A stretch of 64,000 nt of DNA from Ornithinimicrobium cryptoxanthini (GTDB taxonomy: Bacteria > Actinomycetota > Actinomycetes > Actinomycetales > Dermatophilaceae), in NCBI RefSeq assembly GCF_023923205.1, contig NZ_CP099490.1, positions 3,100,001-3,164,000 of the forward strand, in the 5' to 3' direction. Numbering within the stretch: the first letter of the stretch is position 1; each line of letters opens with the position of its first letter. The notes below the pieces were generated by a model that had not been told where the DNA came from, ran no database searches, and was given only the letters and a program-made list of their open reading frames with translations. Shown here one piece after another: positions 26,154 to 36,755 of this stretch. Position numbers and translations under genes: made by a program.

Positions 26154-27095
26154 TCAGCTGTCCGACGGTGCCAGGGACAGCGCGATGCCGTCGAGGATGT
26201 CGCTCTCCGAGGCCCGCACCGAGGCCAGCCCCGAGTCGTGCTGGACACGCTGGACGACGCTGCGCCACACCAGAGCACCCGCGCCGATCACATCAACCCG
26301 ACCCTCGTGCATGTAGGGCAGTGCGCTGCGCTGCGCCCGGCTCAGCTGCAGCAGCTCGGTGGACGCGGCGATGACCCGGTCCGCAGGCACGTCCGCACCG
26401 TGGATCGCCTCACGCTGATAGCTGTCGAGCGCCAGTGCGTGCGCGGTCACCGTGGTCACCGACCCCGCCAGCCCGATCAGCGTGCCGACCCCCGTGAGGT
26501 CCACCTGCCCGGCAGCAGAGTTGATGGCGTTGGTGATGTCACCCAGCGCCGGCCAGATCTCGTCCTCGGTCGGCGGGTCGCTGCGCAGGTGCCGCTCGGT
26601 CAGCCGGACGCAGCCGATGTCGACCGACACCGACTGCTCGACGCCCTCGGTGCCGCGCACGAGCTCGGTGGACCCGCCGCCGATGTCCACCACCAGATAG
26701 GGGCCGCCGCCCGACAGACCCGCGGTGGCACCGGCGAAGGAGAGGGCCGCCTCCTCCTGGCCCGACACGACCTCGGGCACCGTCCCGAAGTGGGCGAACG
26801 CCTCGCGGACGCCTGCCACGAACTCCTCGGAGTTCTCGGCGTCACGGGAGGCGGAGGTCGCGACAAAACGGACGGCGGTGCACCCGTGCTCCGCACACAG
26901 CTCCGCATAGTCGGCGGCCGCAGCCAGGGTGCGTGCCATCGGCTCGGCGCCGATGCGTCCGGTCGCGTCCACCCCGTGACCGAGCCGCACGATCCGCATC
27001 TCGCGGTGCACCTCCCGGAGCGCGCCACCCTCGACGTCCGCGATCAGCAAGCGGATCGAGTTGGTGCCGCAGTCGATCGCCCCGACCCTCGTCAT
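26154..27095 (-). CDS. ppx: Ppx/GppA family exopolyphosphatase
   Basis: A 313-aa ASKHA-fold phosphatase acting on inorganic polyphosphate or pppGpp. The N-terminus RVGAIDCGTNSIRLLIAD is the phosphate-1 motif; VDIGGGSTELVRGTEG is the phosphate-2 motif and GLAGSVTTVTA follows. It is about 310 aa, the short form usual in actinobacteria, without the C-terminal HD domain of E. coli Ppx. The ATG overlaps the stop of the DUF501 gene (ATGA) and has GAGGAGGAG upstream. Confidence 0.92.
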   Translation of the reverse strand: MTRVGAIDCGTNSIRLLIADVEGGALREVHREMRIVRLGHGVDATGRIGAEPMARTLAAAADYAELCAEHGCTAVRFVATSASRDAENSEEFVAGVREAFAHFGTVPEVVSGQEEAALSFAGATAGLSGGGPYLVVDIGGGSTELVRGTEGVEQSVSVDIGCVRLTERHLRSDPPTEDEIWPALGDITNAINSAAGQVDLTGVGTLIGLAGSVTTVTAHALALDSYQREAIHGADVPADRVIAASTELLQLSRAQRSALPYMHEGRVDVIGAGALVWRSVVQRVQHDSGLASVRASESDILDGIALSLAPSDS

Positions 27096-27664
27096 ACGGA
27101 CTCCTCCTCGTCCTCGTCGCAGCAACCACCCGACCACCACTGGGGCAGCGCGGCCAGCGCCTCGTCACCGAGCGGGTTGATGCCCGGCCCGACCGCCAGG
27201 GAGTGCGCGACCAGGACGTGCAGGCACTTTACGCGGGTCGGCATGCCGCCGGCCGAGATGCCGTCGATCTCGGGGACCTGGCCGAGCTCAGCGCGACGGG
27301 CCAGGTAGTCCTCGTGCGCTGCGGCATACGCTTCGGCGAGGTCGGCGTCGACGGCCAGTCGCTCAGTCATCTCGCGCATCATCCCCTCGCTCTCCAACGT
27401 CGAGATGGCGCCGGTCAGCCTCGGGCACGTGGCATAGAAGGAGGTGGGGAACGGCGTGCCGTCGGGCAGCCGTGGCTCGGTGCGCACCACCGTCGGACAG
27501 CCGCACGGGCAGCGGTGCGCGATGGCAACGACGCCGCGCGGTGTCCGGCCCAGCTGTCGGTGGATGGCAGCCAGGTCATCCTCGGTCGGCGCCGCCCACC
27601 CATCGCTGCCGACACTGAGGGCCGCGCCGGTCGGGGCGGTGGTCTCAGGGTCGCTCGGCGTCAT
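27092..27664 (-). CDS. DUF501 domain-containing protein
   Basis: A 190-aa soluble protein of unknown function found widely in actinobacteria between ftsB and ppx. The conserved core runs from RTPRGVVAIAHRCPCGCPTVV to TRVKCLHVLVAHSLAVGPGINPLG. The Cys pattern CPCGCP plus Cys in KCLH could bind a metal. It ends in a CC followed by an acidic run. It overlaps ftsB by 20 bp and ppx by 4 bp, implying tight coupling. Confidence 0.9.
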   Translation of the reverse strand: MTPSDPETTAPTGAALSVGSDGWAAPTEDDLAAIHRQLGRTPRGVVAIAHRCPCGCPTVVRTEPRLPDGTPFPTSFYATCPRLTGAISTLESEGMMREMTERLAVDADLAEAYAAAHEDYLARRAELGQVPEIDGISAGGMPTRVKCLHVLVAHSLAVGPGINPLGDEALAALPQWWSGGCCDEDEEESV

Positions 27665-28199
27665 CGCTCTCCGGCAGTCCTTCGTTGGCGGTCACCACGG
27701 ACTCCCAGACCTGACCGAACCAGGGTCGGTTGGTGTGCACGTCCTGGGTGACCGGGGTCATCCCCTCGAGCGGCTCGGTCAGCTGCTCGCCCGTGTCGTC
27801 CAGGACGGTGAAGGCGACCTCCCCCGGCCGGACGAAACGCAGCCGCTCACGGGCCTGCTGCTCGACATAGTCGTCGTCCTCCCACAGCTGCAGTTCGCTC
27901 TCGATGGACTCGATGTCAGCCTGCTCGGACGCGATCTGCTGCTCCGCCTTGGAGATCGCGGCCCGCTGGTCGAGATAGCCGCGCAGGGTCGGTGTCAGGA
28001 ACAGCGCCAGGAACCCGAGCAGCACCAGCAGTCCTCCCAGACGCCACAGGTGCGGTGGTGTCTGGCGCCGGCCCGAGGCGGCACGGGCCGGCCGGGCCCC
28101 CGAGCGGGGGGCGCTGGCGCTCTGCCGCGAGCGTGCTGCGGGTCGCTTGGTGCCTGGGCGGGACGAGTCGCGGCCGGGGCCTCGAGCGCCTGCTGCCAC
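27645..28199 (-). CDS. ftsB: FtsB/DivIC-type septum formation initiator
   Basis: A 184-aa bitopic membrane protein of the divisome. A basic, Ala/Arg/Ser-rich cytoplasmic N-terminus (1-48) precedes one transmembrane helix (LWRLGGLLVLLGFLALFLTPTL, about 51-70), then an extracytoplasmic coiled coil (SKAEQQIASEQADIESIESEL) and the conserved EQQARERLRFVRPGE. FtsB partners FtsL and FtsQ to activate septal peptidoglycan synthesis. Start GTG 28199 has GGAGG 7 nt upstream. It sits between eno and DUF501, the conserved actinobacterial order. Confidence 0.9.
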   Translation of the reverse strand: MAAGARGPGRDSSRPGTKRPAARSRQSASAPRSGARPARAASGRRQTPPHLWRLGGLLVLLGFLALFLTPTLRGYLDQRAAISKAEQQIASEQADIESIESELQLWEDDDYVEQQARERLRFVRPGEVAFTVLDDTGEQLTEPLEGMTPVTQDVHTNRPWFGQVWESVVTANEGLPESDDAERP

Positions 28200-28259
28200 C
28201 GTGTCCTCCTCTCGGACGTATGCCGGGTGCTGGGTTGGTCTGTCGGCTCGGGTGGGTCG

Positions 28260-29612
<1,353 letters not shown>

Positions 29613-29740
29613 CTAACGGCCCGGGCCGTCCCTGCCCGACGGAACCCACCGTGTCGCGAGATTCTCCTGCACCGAACGCCCGGGACCGAGCGCGGCGCGC
29701 CACCGGCGGCGTGGGCCGGCCGTGGCTATACCATCCCGCC

Positions 29741-30706
29741 ATGGGTCTGAGAAGAGTCGTTCTGGCGATGATCGTGGCTGTCATCGCCACCGGTTGCGCG
29801 AGCAATGCCGAGGAACCACGCGCCGACTCTGGTCCTGCCCCGGACGACACGACCCGGACCCACTCGACCGAAGACGGCTCCACCGAGGGCGTGGAGAGCT
29901 CGGCGGAGCCCCTGGAGGTGGAATCTCTGGACGCGGAGTCCATCGACGCGACCGCGGCATGGGACATGGCACTGGGTCGCTTCTCCGACATCACCACCCT
30001 GGAGTACACAATCGACAGCGCCCTCCTGGAGGACTACGGCGGGTTTAGCTCGCTGCGCACAACCGTCGTGGACCGGGAGCAGGAACTCGCCGAGGTCCAC
30101 GCCACCGTGTCGGGCCCGTCCGAAGCCGAGTCCGGGCTGCCCGAGGACATCGAGATGATCGTGGTGATCACCACGGACCGGGCTCTGCTGCACATGCCGG
30201 GGTGGGTGAGCACAATGCCGGAGATGGACGGTATGTGGCTAGAGATGACACCAGAGTCGGTGGGCGACGCAGGCCTACCTGCTGATCTGACGCACACGGA
30301 CTTCCGTGACTTCTTCCCACCGGCCGAGCTGGTGGACTTTGCCCCGCTTACCGCGCGCCCCGGGGCAGGGACGGGGATCACCGTGCTTTCTGGCACCCTG
30401 CCCGCCGTGGACGCCCTCAGCTTGTTGGGTCTGAGCAACTACCTGAGACAGAATCCTGAGGCCGCGCTCGGAGTGACCGGGACCATGACGGCAGAGGTCA
30501 CACTCGACGAGACCGGCTTCCTGCAGTCTCTGTCCCTGATGCCGGAGGTGCACACGATCGACGCCGGCGACGATGAGGCCCTGGGCCAACTGCTCACAGC
30601 TCTCCCCTACGGTGCCGCGACGCTGACTGTCCTCGCTGTCGATGAGGAGGTGCAGATCACGCTGCCACCGGCAGAGAACCGCGTCAGCGACTTCCCCGGT
30701 GCCTGA
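29741..30706 (+). CDS. Putative lipoprotein, LppX/LolA-like
   Basis: A 321-aa predicted lipoprotein: MGLRRVVLAMIVAV signal and a lipobox IATGC with lipidated Cys19, then a long acidic Ser/Thr/Glu linker (20-75). The remaining 240 residues alternate strands and helices in the style of LppX/LprG carriers, but the match is weaker than for the lipoprotein at 7785. Codon choice is slightly less GC-extreme than neighbours. It is alone on the plus strand, divergent from eno. ATG 29741 is chosen because the lipobox follows at a normal distance. Confidence 0.6.
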   Translation: MGLRRVVLAMIVAVIATGCASNAEEPRADSGPAPDDTTRTHSTEDGSTEGVESSAEPLEVESLDAESIDATAAWDMALGRFSDITTLEYTIDSALLEDYGGFSSLRTTVVDREQELAEVHATVSGPSEAESGLPEDIEMIVVITTDRALLHMPGWVSTMPEMDGMWLEMTPESVGDAGLPADLTHTDFRDFFPPAELVDFAPLTARPGAGTGITVLSGTLPAVDALSLLGLSNYLRQNPEAALGVTGTMTAEVTLDETGFLQSLSLMPEVHTIDAGDDEALGQLLTALPYGAATLTVLAVDEEVQITLPPAENRVSDFPGA

Positions 30707-30806
30707 TGCTGACCGTGAGGGAGTCTTCTGCGTGTCGCGCACGGTGTCGGTGTGGCGTGTTGCGCGCCAGGGCTCAGAGATCACCGACGATCCCGCACCA
30801 GCGGCG

Positions 30807-31772
30807 TCAGCGTAGTCGCTGCGCCAGCGCCTCGTGCAGCACGACCGACCCGGCGACCGCGGCGTTGAGCGAGCTGGCGGCCCCGACCATCGGGATGCTG
30901 ACCACCTCGTCGCAGGCATCGCGCCAGGCGCGGGTCAGGCCGCGGGTCTCGTTGCCGACGACCAGCACCGTCGGGCCGGTCAGGTCGGTGCGGCGCAGGG
31001 CAGCCCGGCCGCCCTCGTCCAGACCGAGCACCGCCCACCTGGCGGGTGGCTCGGGCGCTGCGCCGCCCGCGCCGGCTGCGGCCAACCCGCCGGCTGCCTG
31101 CTGCTGGACCCAGGCGAGAACCTCGGCGTGCGAGGGCACCCGCACGACCGGGACCGTCAGCATCGAGCCGGTGCTGGCGCGCACGCAGCGCGGGTCATAG
31201 GGGTCGGCGGCATGGCCGGTCACCACCACGCCCGTGCCACCGAACGCGTCGACCGAGCGCACCAGGGTGCCGATGTTGCCGGGGCTGGCAGGGCGGTCGA
31301 AGACCGTGATCAGGGGTGCTGCCGGGACGGGCTGCGAACGGTCGTGCAGGGCGGGGTCGACCAGGAGTCGGTCCAGGTCGTCCGGCGGCAACGCCAGCAC
31401 AGCGATCAGCTCTGGGACCGAGTCGTCCTTCTGCCCCAGCTCAGCCATCAGCTCGTCCGCGAGCACCGCGTGCTGGCCGGGTGTGCTGCGCCAGACATCC
31501 TCGGCCCAGTCGGACAGCGGCCGGTCGGGGCGCAACAGGGCCTGCACCGGCCAAGCACGCTCGAGGGCCAGGCGCAGCGGACGCACGCCGTGGACCAGGA
31601 ACTCGCCGGTGCGGTTGCGCTTGGTGCGGTTGGTCAGCAGCGCCTGCCACTGCTGGAAACTCGCGTTGCGCGTGTGCACCGTCAGAGGCCGCTCGGCAGT
31701 GCCGCCCGCCTGACGCGCGGGATCTCCGCCAGCGCGGTGGCGAGGGACGGCTCCGCCCTTGCGCGAGCTCAC
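30807..31772 (-). CDS. TrmH/SpoU-family RNA 2'-O-methyltransferase
   Basis: A 321-aa SPOUT methyltransferase. An N-terminal substrate-binding part (TNRTKRNRTGEFLVHGVRPLRLAL) is followed by the SpoU domain: FDRPASPGNIGTLVRSVDAFG (motif 1), VLVVGNETRGLT (motif 2) and IPMVGAASSLNAAVAGSVVLHE (motif 3). It should methylate ribose in rRNA or tRNA, but the site is not predictable. GTG at 31772 overlaps the upstream stop (GTGA). It is the last gene of the SurA-like/mazG operon. Confidence 0.87.
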   Translation of the reverse strand: MSSRKGGAVPRHRAGGDPARQAGGTAERPLTVHTRNASFQQWQALLTNRTKRNRTGEFLVHGVRPLRLALERAWPVQALLRPDRPLSDWAEDVWRSTPGQHAVLADELMAELGQKDDSVPELIAVLALPPDDLDRLLVDPALHDRSQPVPAAPLITVFDRPASPGNIGTLVRSVDAFGGTGVVVTGHAADPYDPRCVRASTGSMLTVPVVRVPSHAEVLAWVQQQAAGGLAAAGAGGAAPEPPARWAVLGLDEGGRAALRRTDLTGPTVLVVGNETRGLTRAWRDACDEVVSIPMVGAASSLNAAVAGSVVLHEALAQRLR

Positions 31773-32575
31773 TGTGGCGTCCGATCGGCAGGGAGGGCGA
31801 CCCACCCCGCCCGGTCGTGCACCGCCAGCCCGCCCCAGCCCGGCCAGCCACCGAGCAGCGTCTCGACCTCGCCCATCGCCGCGTCCAGCTCGGCGCGGGG
31901 CCTACCGAAGAAGGTCTGCTTGTCAGCCACAGGGTGCGGACGGAGGTCACGCGTCTCCAGACCGACTCGGCAGCGCCGGCCTCGCTCCCGACTGGCCACG
32001 ACCGTCGGCCGCGCGAGCTCGGTGATGCTGTCCGGTCCGGTCACCGCCCGCCGGTAGGCCATCACGGTCACGGTCGGGACCAGGTCCAGCACCGCATCGA
32101 GCAGCCGGCCACAGTCGGGCACGCCCGGCTCAGCCGGCACCTCCACCTGATGCAGCCAGAACGACACGTCGACCTCGACCGGCAGCGTGCTGGCGGTCGC
32201 GAGCTCCTCCAGCAACCTCAGATAGCGCCGGACCACGTCCTCCCGGTCGTCGTCCCACTGCGGGTGCCCCCACGGTTCGAGGTCGAGGTGGATCCCATCG
32301 AAGAGGGAGGCCGTCTGAGCCGTCCGCAGCCAGGTGCGTGCCTCGCCCGGTTCGTCGAGCCATGCCGGATCGCCGCCGAGCGCCTGCAGGCCGACCCTGC
32401 CGCCCAGCCGGGCCCGCACCTCACGGAGCCACGGGAGTCGCCCAGTGTCGCCCCACCGGGTCGGCGTCGCCACAAACAGGTCGCGCACCGCAGCGGTCTG
32501 CGCCCACCGAGCCAGCTCCTTCGGGACCGGCTCGTCCCAGACCCAGGCCGTCCGCGCGGGCGTCGGCTGCCTCAC
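31769..32575 (-). CDS. Uncharacterised protein, TIM-barrel glycosidase-like
   Basis: A 268-aa soluble protein I cannot assign to a named family. The sequence reads like a beta/alpha barrel: DLFVATP, RVGLQALGGD, DGIHLDLEPWG, LPVEVDVSFW, VTVMAYRR, CRVGLETRD, and LAVHDRAGW at the end. DGIHLDLEPW resembles the catalytic D-x-D/E strand of GH18-like folds. The protein has no signal peptide. It is embedded between mazG and the TrmH gene with 4-bp overlaps on both sides (GTG start at 32575), so it is co-translated with them. Confidence 0.6.
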   Translation of the reverse strand: MRQPTPARTAWVWDEPVPKELARWAQTAAVRDLFVATPTRWGDTGRLPWLREVRARLGGRVGLQALGGDPAWLDEPGEARTWLRTAQTASLFDGIHLDLEPWGHPQWDDDREDVVRRYLRLLEELATASTLPVEVDVSFWLHQVEVPAEPGVPDCGRLLDAVLDLVPTVTVMAYRRAVTGPDSITELARPTVVASRERGRRCRVGLETRDLRPHPVADKQTFFGRPRAELDAAMGEVETLLGGWPGWGGLAVHDRAGWVALPADRTPQ

Positions 32576-33510
32576 GGTCCTGCGGGCTCCGCCGGCAGCT
32601 CGGTCGCGACCCGCCTGAGCACCGCTCGCAAGGCAGCTGCCGGGTCGACACCGGCGTCGCGGGCGGCGATGACCTGGGCCAGCAGCGCCGCACCGACCCG
32701 GGTCTGCTGAGTCTCCTCGTCCACCTCTGCTGAACCGTCCGCCCCCGACCGTCCACGCTCGTCAGCCACCCACTGCGCCAACCACGGCCCCCCGCCGACC
32801 CGCTCCAGGCGGGAGACGACCTTCGCGGCCCGGGCGAGCTCCGGCATACCTGCGGGGATGCCGTCGAGCGGGTGCTCGCGGTGCGGCTTCTCGGCGGCCT
32901 TGAGCTGCTCCCAGTTCGCTTCCACCGCAGCAGCATCCGCGGCCTCGACGCCGGCAAAGACGTGCGGGTGGCGGTGCACCAGCTTCTCGACCAGCCGCGC
33001 GCTGACGTCGTCGATGTCGAACCCGTCCTCGCGCTCGGCCGCGACCCGGGCGTGGAAGGCCACCTGCAGCAGCACGTCGCCCAGCTCCTCGATGATGTGC
33101 TCATCGTCACCGGACTCGAGCGCCTCGACCGCCTCGTGGGCCTCCTCGACGAGATAGGGCACCAGGCTCTGGTGGGTCTGCTCCGCGTCCCAGGGGCAAC
33201 CCCCCGGCGAGCGCAGCCGGTCCATGACGGCGACGACGTCGAGCAGCCGCGAGCCGGGCTGGTCCCACGAGCCGACCAGGACCTCGACCTCCGGGGCGGA
33301 GCCGCCGCCGCGGCGCGTCGCCTCTGCAGCGAGAGCGTCGGTCAGGCCAGGGTCGCCGTCGGGGCTGCCCACCCAGACGACCGTGCCGCCCACGGCCCGG
33401 TCCAGCAGGCCGGCCGCGAGGGTCCGAGGGTGACCCTCCGCCGCGGTCACCGTCGTGCCGGCAGCCAGTATGGCGCGAGGCTGGGCGTCCGAGACGCTGC
33501 GGGCGAGCAC
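32572..33510 (-). CDS. mazG: MazG nucleoside triphosphate pyrophosphohydrolase
   Basis: At least 312 aa. The MazG domain starts near residue 95: LRSPGGCPWDAEQTHQSL, then the metal-binding EEAHEAVEALES and EELGDVLLQVAFHA (EExxE and ExxD). It hydrolyses NTPs/dNTPs to monophosphates, for house-cleaning or ppGpp control. I list GTG 33510 as the first standard start. The same frame stays open to a CTG at 33624 that overlaps the SurA-like stop (CTGA), and the added 38 residues (GRLSLLLTSPRLAPG) look like a genuine fold. The true N-terminus is probably upstream. Confidence 0.88.
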   Translation of the reverse strand: MLARSVSDAQPRAILAAGTTVTAAEGHPRTLAAGLLDRAVGGTVVWVGSPDGDPGLTDALAAEATRRGGGSAPEVEVLVGSWDQPGSRLLDVVAVMDRLRSPGGCPWDAEQTHQSLVPYLVEEAHEAVEALESGDDEHIIEELGDVLLQVAFHARVAAEREDGFDIDDVSARLVEKLVHRHPHVFAGVEAADAAAVEANWEQLKAAEKPHREHPLDGIPAGMPELARAAKVVSRLERVGGGPWLAQWVADERGRSGADGSAEVDEETQQTRVGAALLAQVIAARDAGVDPAAALRAVLRRVATELPAEPAGP

Positions 33511-33620
33511 ATGGTCGGCCGACTCGAGACGCTCCCAGGCCTCTCGTGACAGCAGGCCGGGCGCCAGCCGCGGTGAGGTCAGCAGCAGGCTGAGGCGACC
33601 GTTCGGTCCCGGGCGCTCAC

Positions 33621-34157
33621 TCAGTTCTGGACCTCGCTGATGTCCGTGATCCAGTCGGGTGCCTGCGCGATGACCTGGCCGGCCTCGGCGTCCCAGCTGC
33701 CGAACCGCGGGTTGACCTGGATGTCCGCGCCGCCGCCGGGCGGCAGGCCACCCAGCCCGTTGAGGTGGGTGATCGAGCGATAGAGGTTGATCAGGCTGTC
33801 GCTGGGCTCCTCGACGCCCCCGCTGCGCATCTGAGCCTCCAGCTGGGCATCGGGCACCGGCGGCAGGCCCGCCTCGGTGTAGGCCGTCTCGGCCAGGTCA
33901 CCATAGATCAGCAGGGTCAGGGTGTCGCTGGTCGTCGCGGGCTGCACGGGGAGGGTGTTGAACTGCGCAGTCGCCTCCTGCACGTCGGCGACGCTGATCT
34001 CCTTGCCGTCCACCACGGCGGCGACGCCGGCGGACAGGCTGGCATCGCCCGAACAGCCGGAGAGCGCGAGCGCTCCAGCGGCGGCGACGGTGGCCGCGGT
34101 CAGGGAGCGACGGGCACGGGCACGGGTCAGGGAACTGGCTGCGATCCTCACGGGCAC
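33621..34157 (-). CDS. SurA N-terminal-domain-like lipoprotein
   Basis: A 178-aa predicted lipoprotein: basic start, hydrophobic core and lipobox LALSGC with lipidated Cys about residue 35. VAAVVDGKEISVADVQEAT matches the start of the SurA/PrsA chaperone N-terminal domain, but no PPIase domain follows. Actinobacteria often carry this short form beside mazG. It should sit on the outer face of the membrane and may assist protein folding. GTG 34157 is chosen for signal length; another GTG lies two codons in. It probably couples to mazG through overlapping stop/start. Confidence 0.78.
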   Translation of the reverse strand: MPVRIAASSLTRARARRSLTAATVAAAGALALSGCSGDASLSAGVAAVVDGKEISVADVQEATAQFNTLPVQPATTSDTLTLLIYGDLAETAYTEAGLPPVPDAQLEAQMRSGGVEEPSDSLINLYRSITHLNGLGGLPPGGGADIQVNPRFGSWDAEAGQVIAQAPDWITDISEVQN

Positions 34158-34185
34158 ATCATGTCATCCGCCTGCGCGAACTGCC

Positions 34186-35775
34186 TCAGGCACTGCCGAT
34201 GTCGCGGCGCCTCAGGCCCAGGACGGCCAGGACCAGCAGGGCGATGGCGACGAGGGTCAGGATGGCGACGACTGTCCAGTCCATCGCCTCCAGCGGCATC
34301 CGAGGGGTCAGGTTGAACGGCGAGAGGTCACGCACCGCCGCGGGGATCTTGAGCAGGTCGCCCAACCAGCCGACGACGAAGCAGCCCGCCAGGACGACCC
34401 AGACGAGCCCGCCGAGCCGCGGCGCCCAGCCGTGCAGCGCCGCGGCGAGTCCGCCGATCACCGCGACCGCGGGCAGATAGGCCAGCGTGGCTCCGACGAG
34501 CTGCCCGAAGCGGTCGGCCGAGCCGCTGACCACCGCGTCGGCCACGGCGACGCCGACCGCGGTCGCCAGGAGGAGCAGCACGGTGCCGCCGCCAGTCACC
34601 GCGAGCCAGCCGAACTGCCAGGACCGGCGCGGGGTCTTGGTGGCCAGCACGAACTCGGCCCGCCCCTGCGACTCCTCGGATCGCAACCGGTGCACCGAGG
34701 ACACGGTGAAGCAGGCGACCACCAGGACCAGGATCAGCAGGATCAGCCCGAAGTAGCCGGTCACCAGGTCCTCGCCACCCTCGCTGCCCATCATCGAGGC
34801 CAGCTCCGGGTTGTCCTCCAGCATGGTGGTCACCTCGTGGCCGAACGAGCCGAGGGCCAGGCCACCCAGGCAGAGACCGACCGCCCACCAGAACAGCGAC
34901 GAGCGCTGCTGACGCAGGGCGAGACCCGGCACAGAGGAGAGCAGCGCGGAAGCACGTGGGCTCCCGGGTCTGGTGGCCACGAGGCCAGCACCGACGTCAC
35001 GCCGTCCGGTCAGCAGCACCGCCGTCACCGTGAGCACGGCCGCGCAGGCCAGCGGAAGCAGCAGCGGCCACCACCTCTCCTCGCCGAAGGGGTGGACCGC
35101 CTGCACCCACCCCACCGGCGAGAACCACGTCGCGGCACCGCCCTCGATGTCACCGAGTGAGCGCAGCCCCCACGACAGGCCCAGGACCGCGACGGCGATG
35201 CCGAGCGCTGCGCGGGCGTGCTCGGTGATCTGTGCCGCCACCGCCGAGACCGCGGCGAACGTCACGCCCAGGCACGCCATTGCTGCGCCAAAGAGCAGTG
35301 ACCCGCTCGCGGGAAGTCCCAGGGCCCACAGGGACAGGCCCAGCAGCAGCCCGATGACGACGCTGGCGCCACCCACGACGACCAGCGCCGCAGCCAGGGG
35401 TGCGTGCCGTCCGAGCACCCCGGCGCGCAGCAGCTCGGTGCGTCCGGCCTCCTCCTCAGCACGCGTGTGGCGCACGGTGAGGAAGATCGCCATCAGCGAG
35501 GTCCCGACGGCCGCGGTCAGGTTGACCTCGAACAGGGTGATGCCACCGACGGTGTCCAGCGCCTGGGGCGGGCCGCTCATCACGATCGCCGCTGGGCTGT
35601 TGCTGACGGTGGCGGCATAACCGGCGCGCAGCGCGGGAGTGCTGTAGACGCCCTGCACCGCTGACGCAGAAGCCACGACGATGCCGACGATCGCCCCAAT
35701 CCACAGGGGCAGGTGGATCCGGTCCAGCCGCAGGAAGAGGCGCACCATCTCACCTGTGCCGATCAGCGTGCTCAC
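34186..35775 (-). CDS. ABC-2 type exporter permease (large, about 12 TM)
   Basis: A 529-aa polytopic membrane protein with around 12 hydrophobic segments, for example [33 protein letters not shown] and [20 protein letters not shown]. It resembles the two-repeat permeases of actinobacterial drug-type ABC exporters. GTG 35775 overlaps the ATPase stop (GTGA), and the open frame upstream of that lies inside the ATPase gene in another phase. Together with the ATPase it forms an exporter; the substrate is unknown. Confidence 0.85.
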   Translation of the reverse strand: MSTLIGTGEMVRLFLRLDRIHLPLWIGAIVGIVVASASAVQGVYSTPALRAGYAATVSNSPAAIVMSGPPQALDTVGGITLFEVNLTAAVGTSLMAIFLTVRHTRAEEEAGRTELLRAGVLGRHAPLAAALVVVGGASVVIGLLLGLSLWALGLPASGSLLFGAAMACLGVTFAAVSAVAAQITEHARAALGIAVAVLGLSWGLRSLGDIEGGAATWFSPVGWVQAVHPFGEERWWPLLLPLACAAVLTVTAVLLTGRRDVGAGLVATRPGSPRASALLSSVPGLALRQQRSSLFWWAVGLCLGGLALGSFGHEVTTMLEDNPELASMMGSEGGEDLVTGYFGLILLILVLVVACFTVSSVHRLRSEESQGRAEFVLATKTPRRSWQFGWLAVTGGGTVLLLLATAVGVAVADAVVSGSADRFGQLVGATLAYLPAVAVIGGLAAALHGWAPRLGGLVWVVLAGCFVVGWLGDLLKIPAAVRDLSPFNLTPRMPLEAMDWTVVAILTLVAIALLVLAVLGLRRRDIGSA

Positions 35776-36725
35776 GCCCCCGACGCCCCCGCGCCGTCCG
35801 AAGCCGAGCCGTCGGCCGCCCCGGAGTCCGACGACGCCGGCGGCTGGTCGCCATACTGGCGCAGAAAGAGCTCCTCCAGCGTCGGTGGGTGGCTGAGCAG
35901 CGAGCGGATCCCCAGGGTCGCCAGGTGGGTGATCGCCTCGTCCAGATGGTCGGTGTCGACCTTGAAGGTGACCCGACCGTCGCTGCGTTCGAGACCACTG
36001 ACCCCGGCGATGGCGGCAAGCCCGTCGGCGGCCCGGTCCGTCTCTGCGGTCACCGTCGTGCTCGTCAGGTGGCGCAGGTCGGCCAGGGTGCCGCTCTGCA
36101 CCGTGCGCCCGGCCCGGATGATCGAGACCCGGTCGCACAGCGCCTCCACCTCGGCCAGGATGTGGCTGCTCAGCAGCACGGTGCGGCCCTCGTCCTTGGC
36201 CCGGTGGATCCACTCCTGGAAGACCTCCTCCATGAGCGGGTCCAGACCGGCCGTCGGCTCGTCGAGGATCAGCAGCTCGACGTCGGAGGCCAGGGCCGCC
36301 ACCAGCGCGACCTTCTGGCGGTTGCCCTTGGAGTAGGTCCGGCTCTTCTTGGCGGGGTCGAGCTCGAAGTCGTCCAGCAGCCGGGCCCGGCGCGACTCGT
36401 CGAGCCCGCCGCGCAACCGGCCGATCAGGTCGATCACCTCGCCGCCGGTGAGCCCGGGCCACAGCGCCACGTCGCCGGGCACATAGGCGAGGCGACGGTG
36501 CAGGGTCGCGGCGTGCCGCCAGGGGTCTGCACCCAGCAGTCGGACCTGCCCGGAGTCCGGGCGCAGCAGCCCCAGCAGGACCCGGATGGTCGTGGACTTG
36601 CCGGATCCGTTCGGTCCCAGGAAGCCGTGCACCTCACCCCGGGCGACCGTCAGGTCCAGACCGTCGAGCGCGTGCGTGGACCCGAACGACTTGTGCAGTG
36701 ACTCCACCAGGATGGGCGCGTCCAT
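35772..36725 (-). CDS. ABC-2 exporter ATP-binding protein
   Basis: A 317-aa cytoplasmic ATPase of the DrrA-like class. Walker A is [10 protein letters not shown] near residue 38, the signature is YSKGNRQKV (degenerate form common in this class), Walker B is [13 protein letters not shown], and the H-loop is LLSSHIL. A C-terminal extension of about 100 residues ends in an Ala/Asp/Gly/Ser-rich tail. It drives the permease encoded next, with which it overlaps by 4 bp. Substrate unknown; relatives export antibiotics or lipids. Confidence 0.92.
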   Translation of the reverse strand: MDAPILVESLHKSFGSTHALDGLDLTVARGEVHGFLGPNGSGKSTTIRVLLGLLRPDSGQVRLLGADPWRHAATLHRRLAYVPGDVALWPGLTGGEVIDLIGRLRGGLDESRRARLLDDFELDPAKKSRTYSKGNRQKVALVAALASDVELLILDEPTAGLDPLMEEVFQEWIHRAKDEGRTVLLSSHILAEVEALCDRVSIIRAGRTVQSGTLADLRHLTSTTVTAETDRAADGLAAIAGVSGLERSDGRVTFKVDTDHLDEAITHLATLGIRSLLSHPPTLEELFLRQYGDQPPASSDSGAADGSASDGAGASGA

Positions 36726-36755
36726 GGCCCCGAACCTACCCCTGGCGGCTGACGC

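Noticed and set aside
35776..36462. Extension of the ABC-2 permease into the ATPase gene
   Set aside because: This stretch is another reading phase of the ATPase; GTG 35775 overlapping the ATPase stop is the sensible start.
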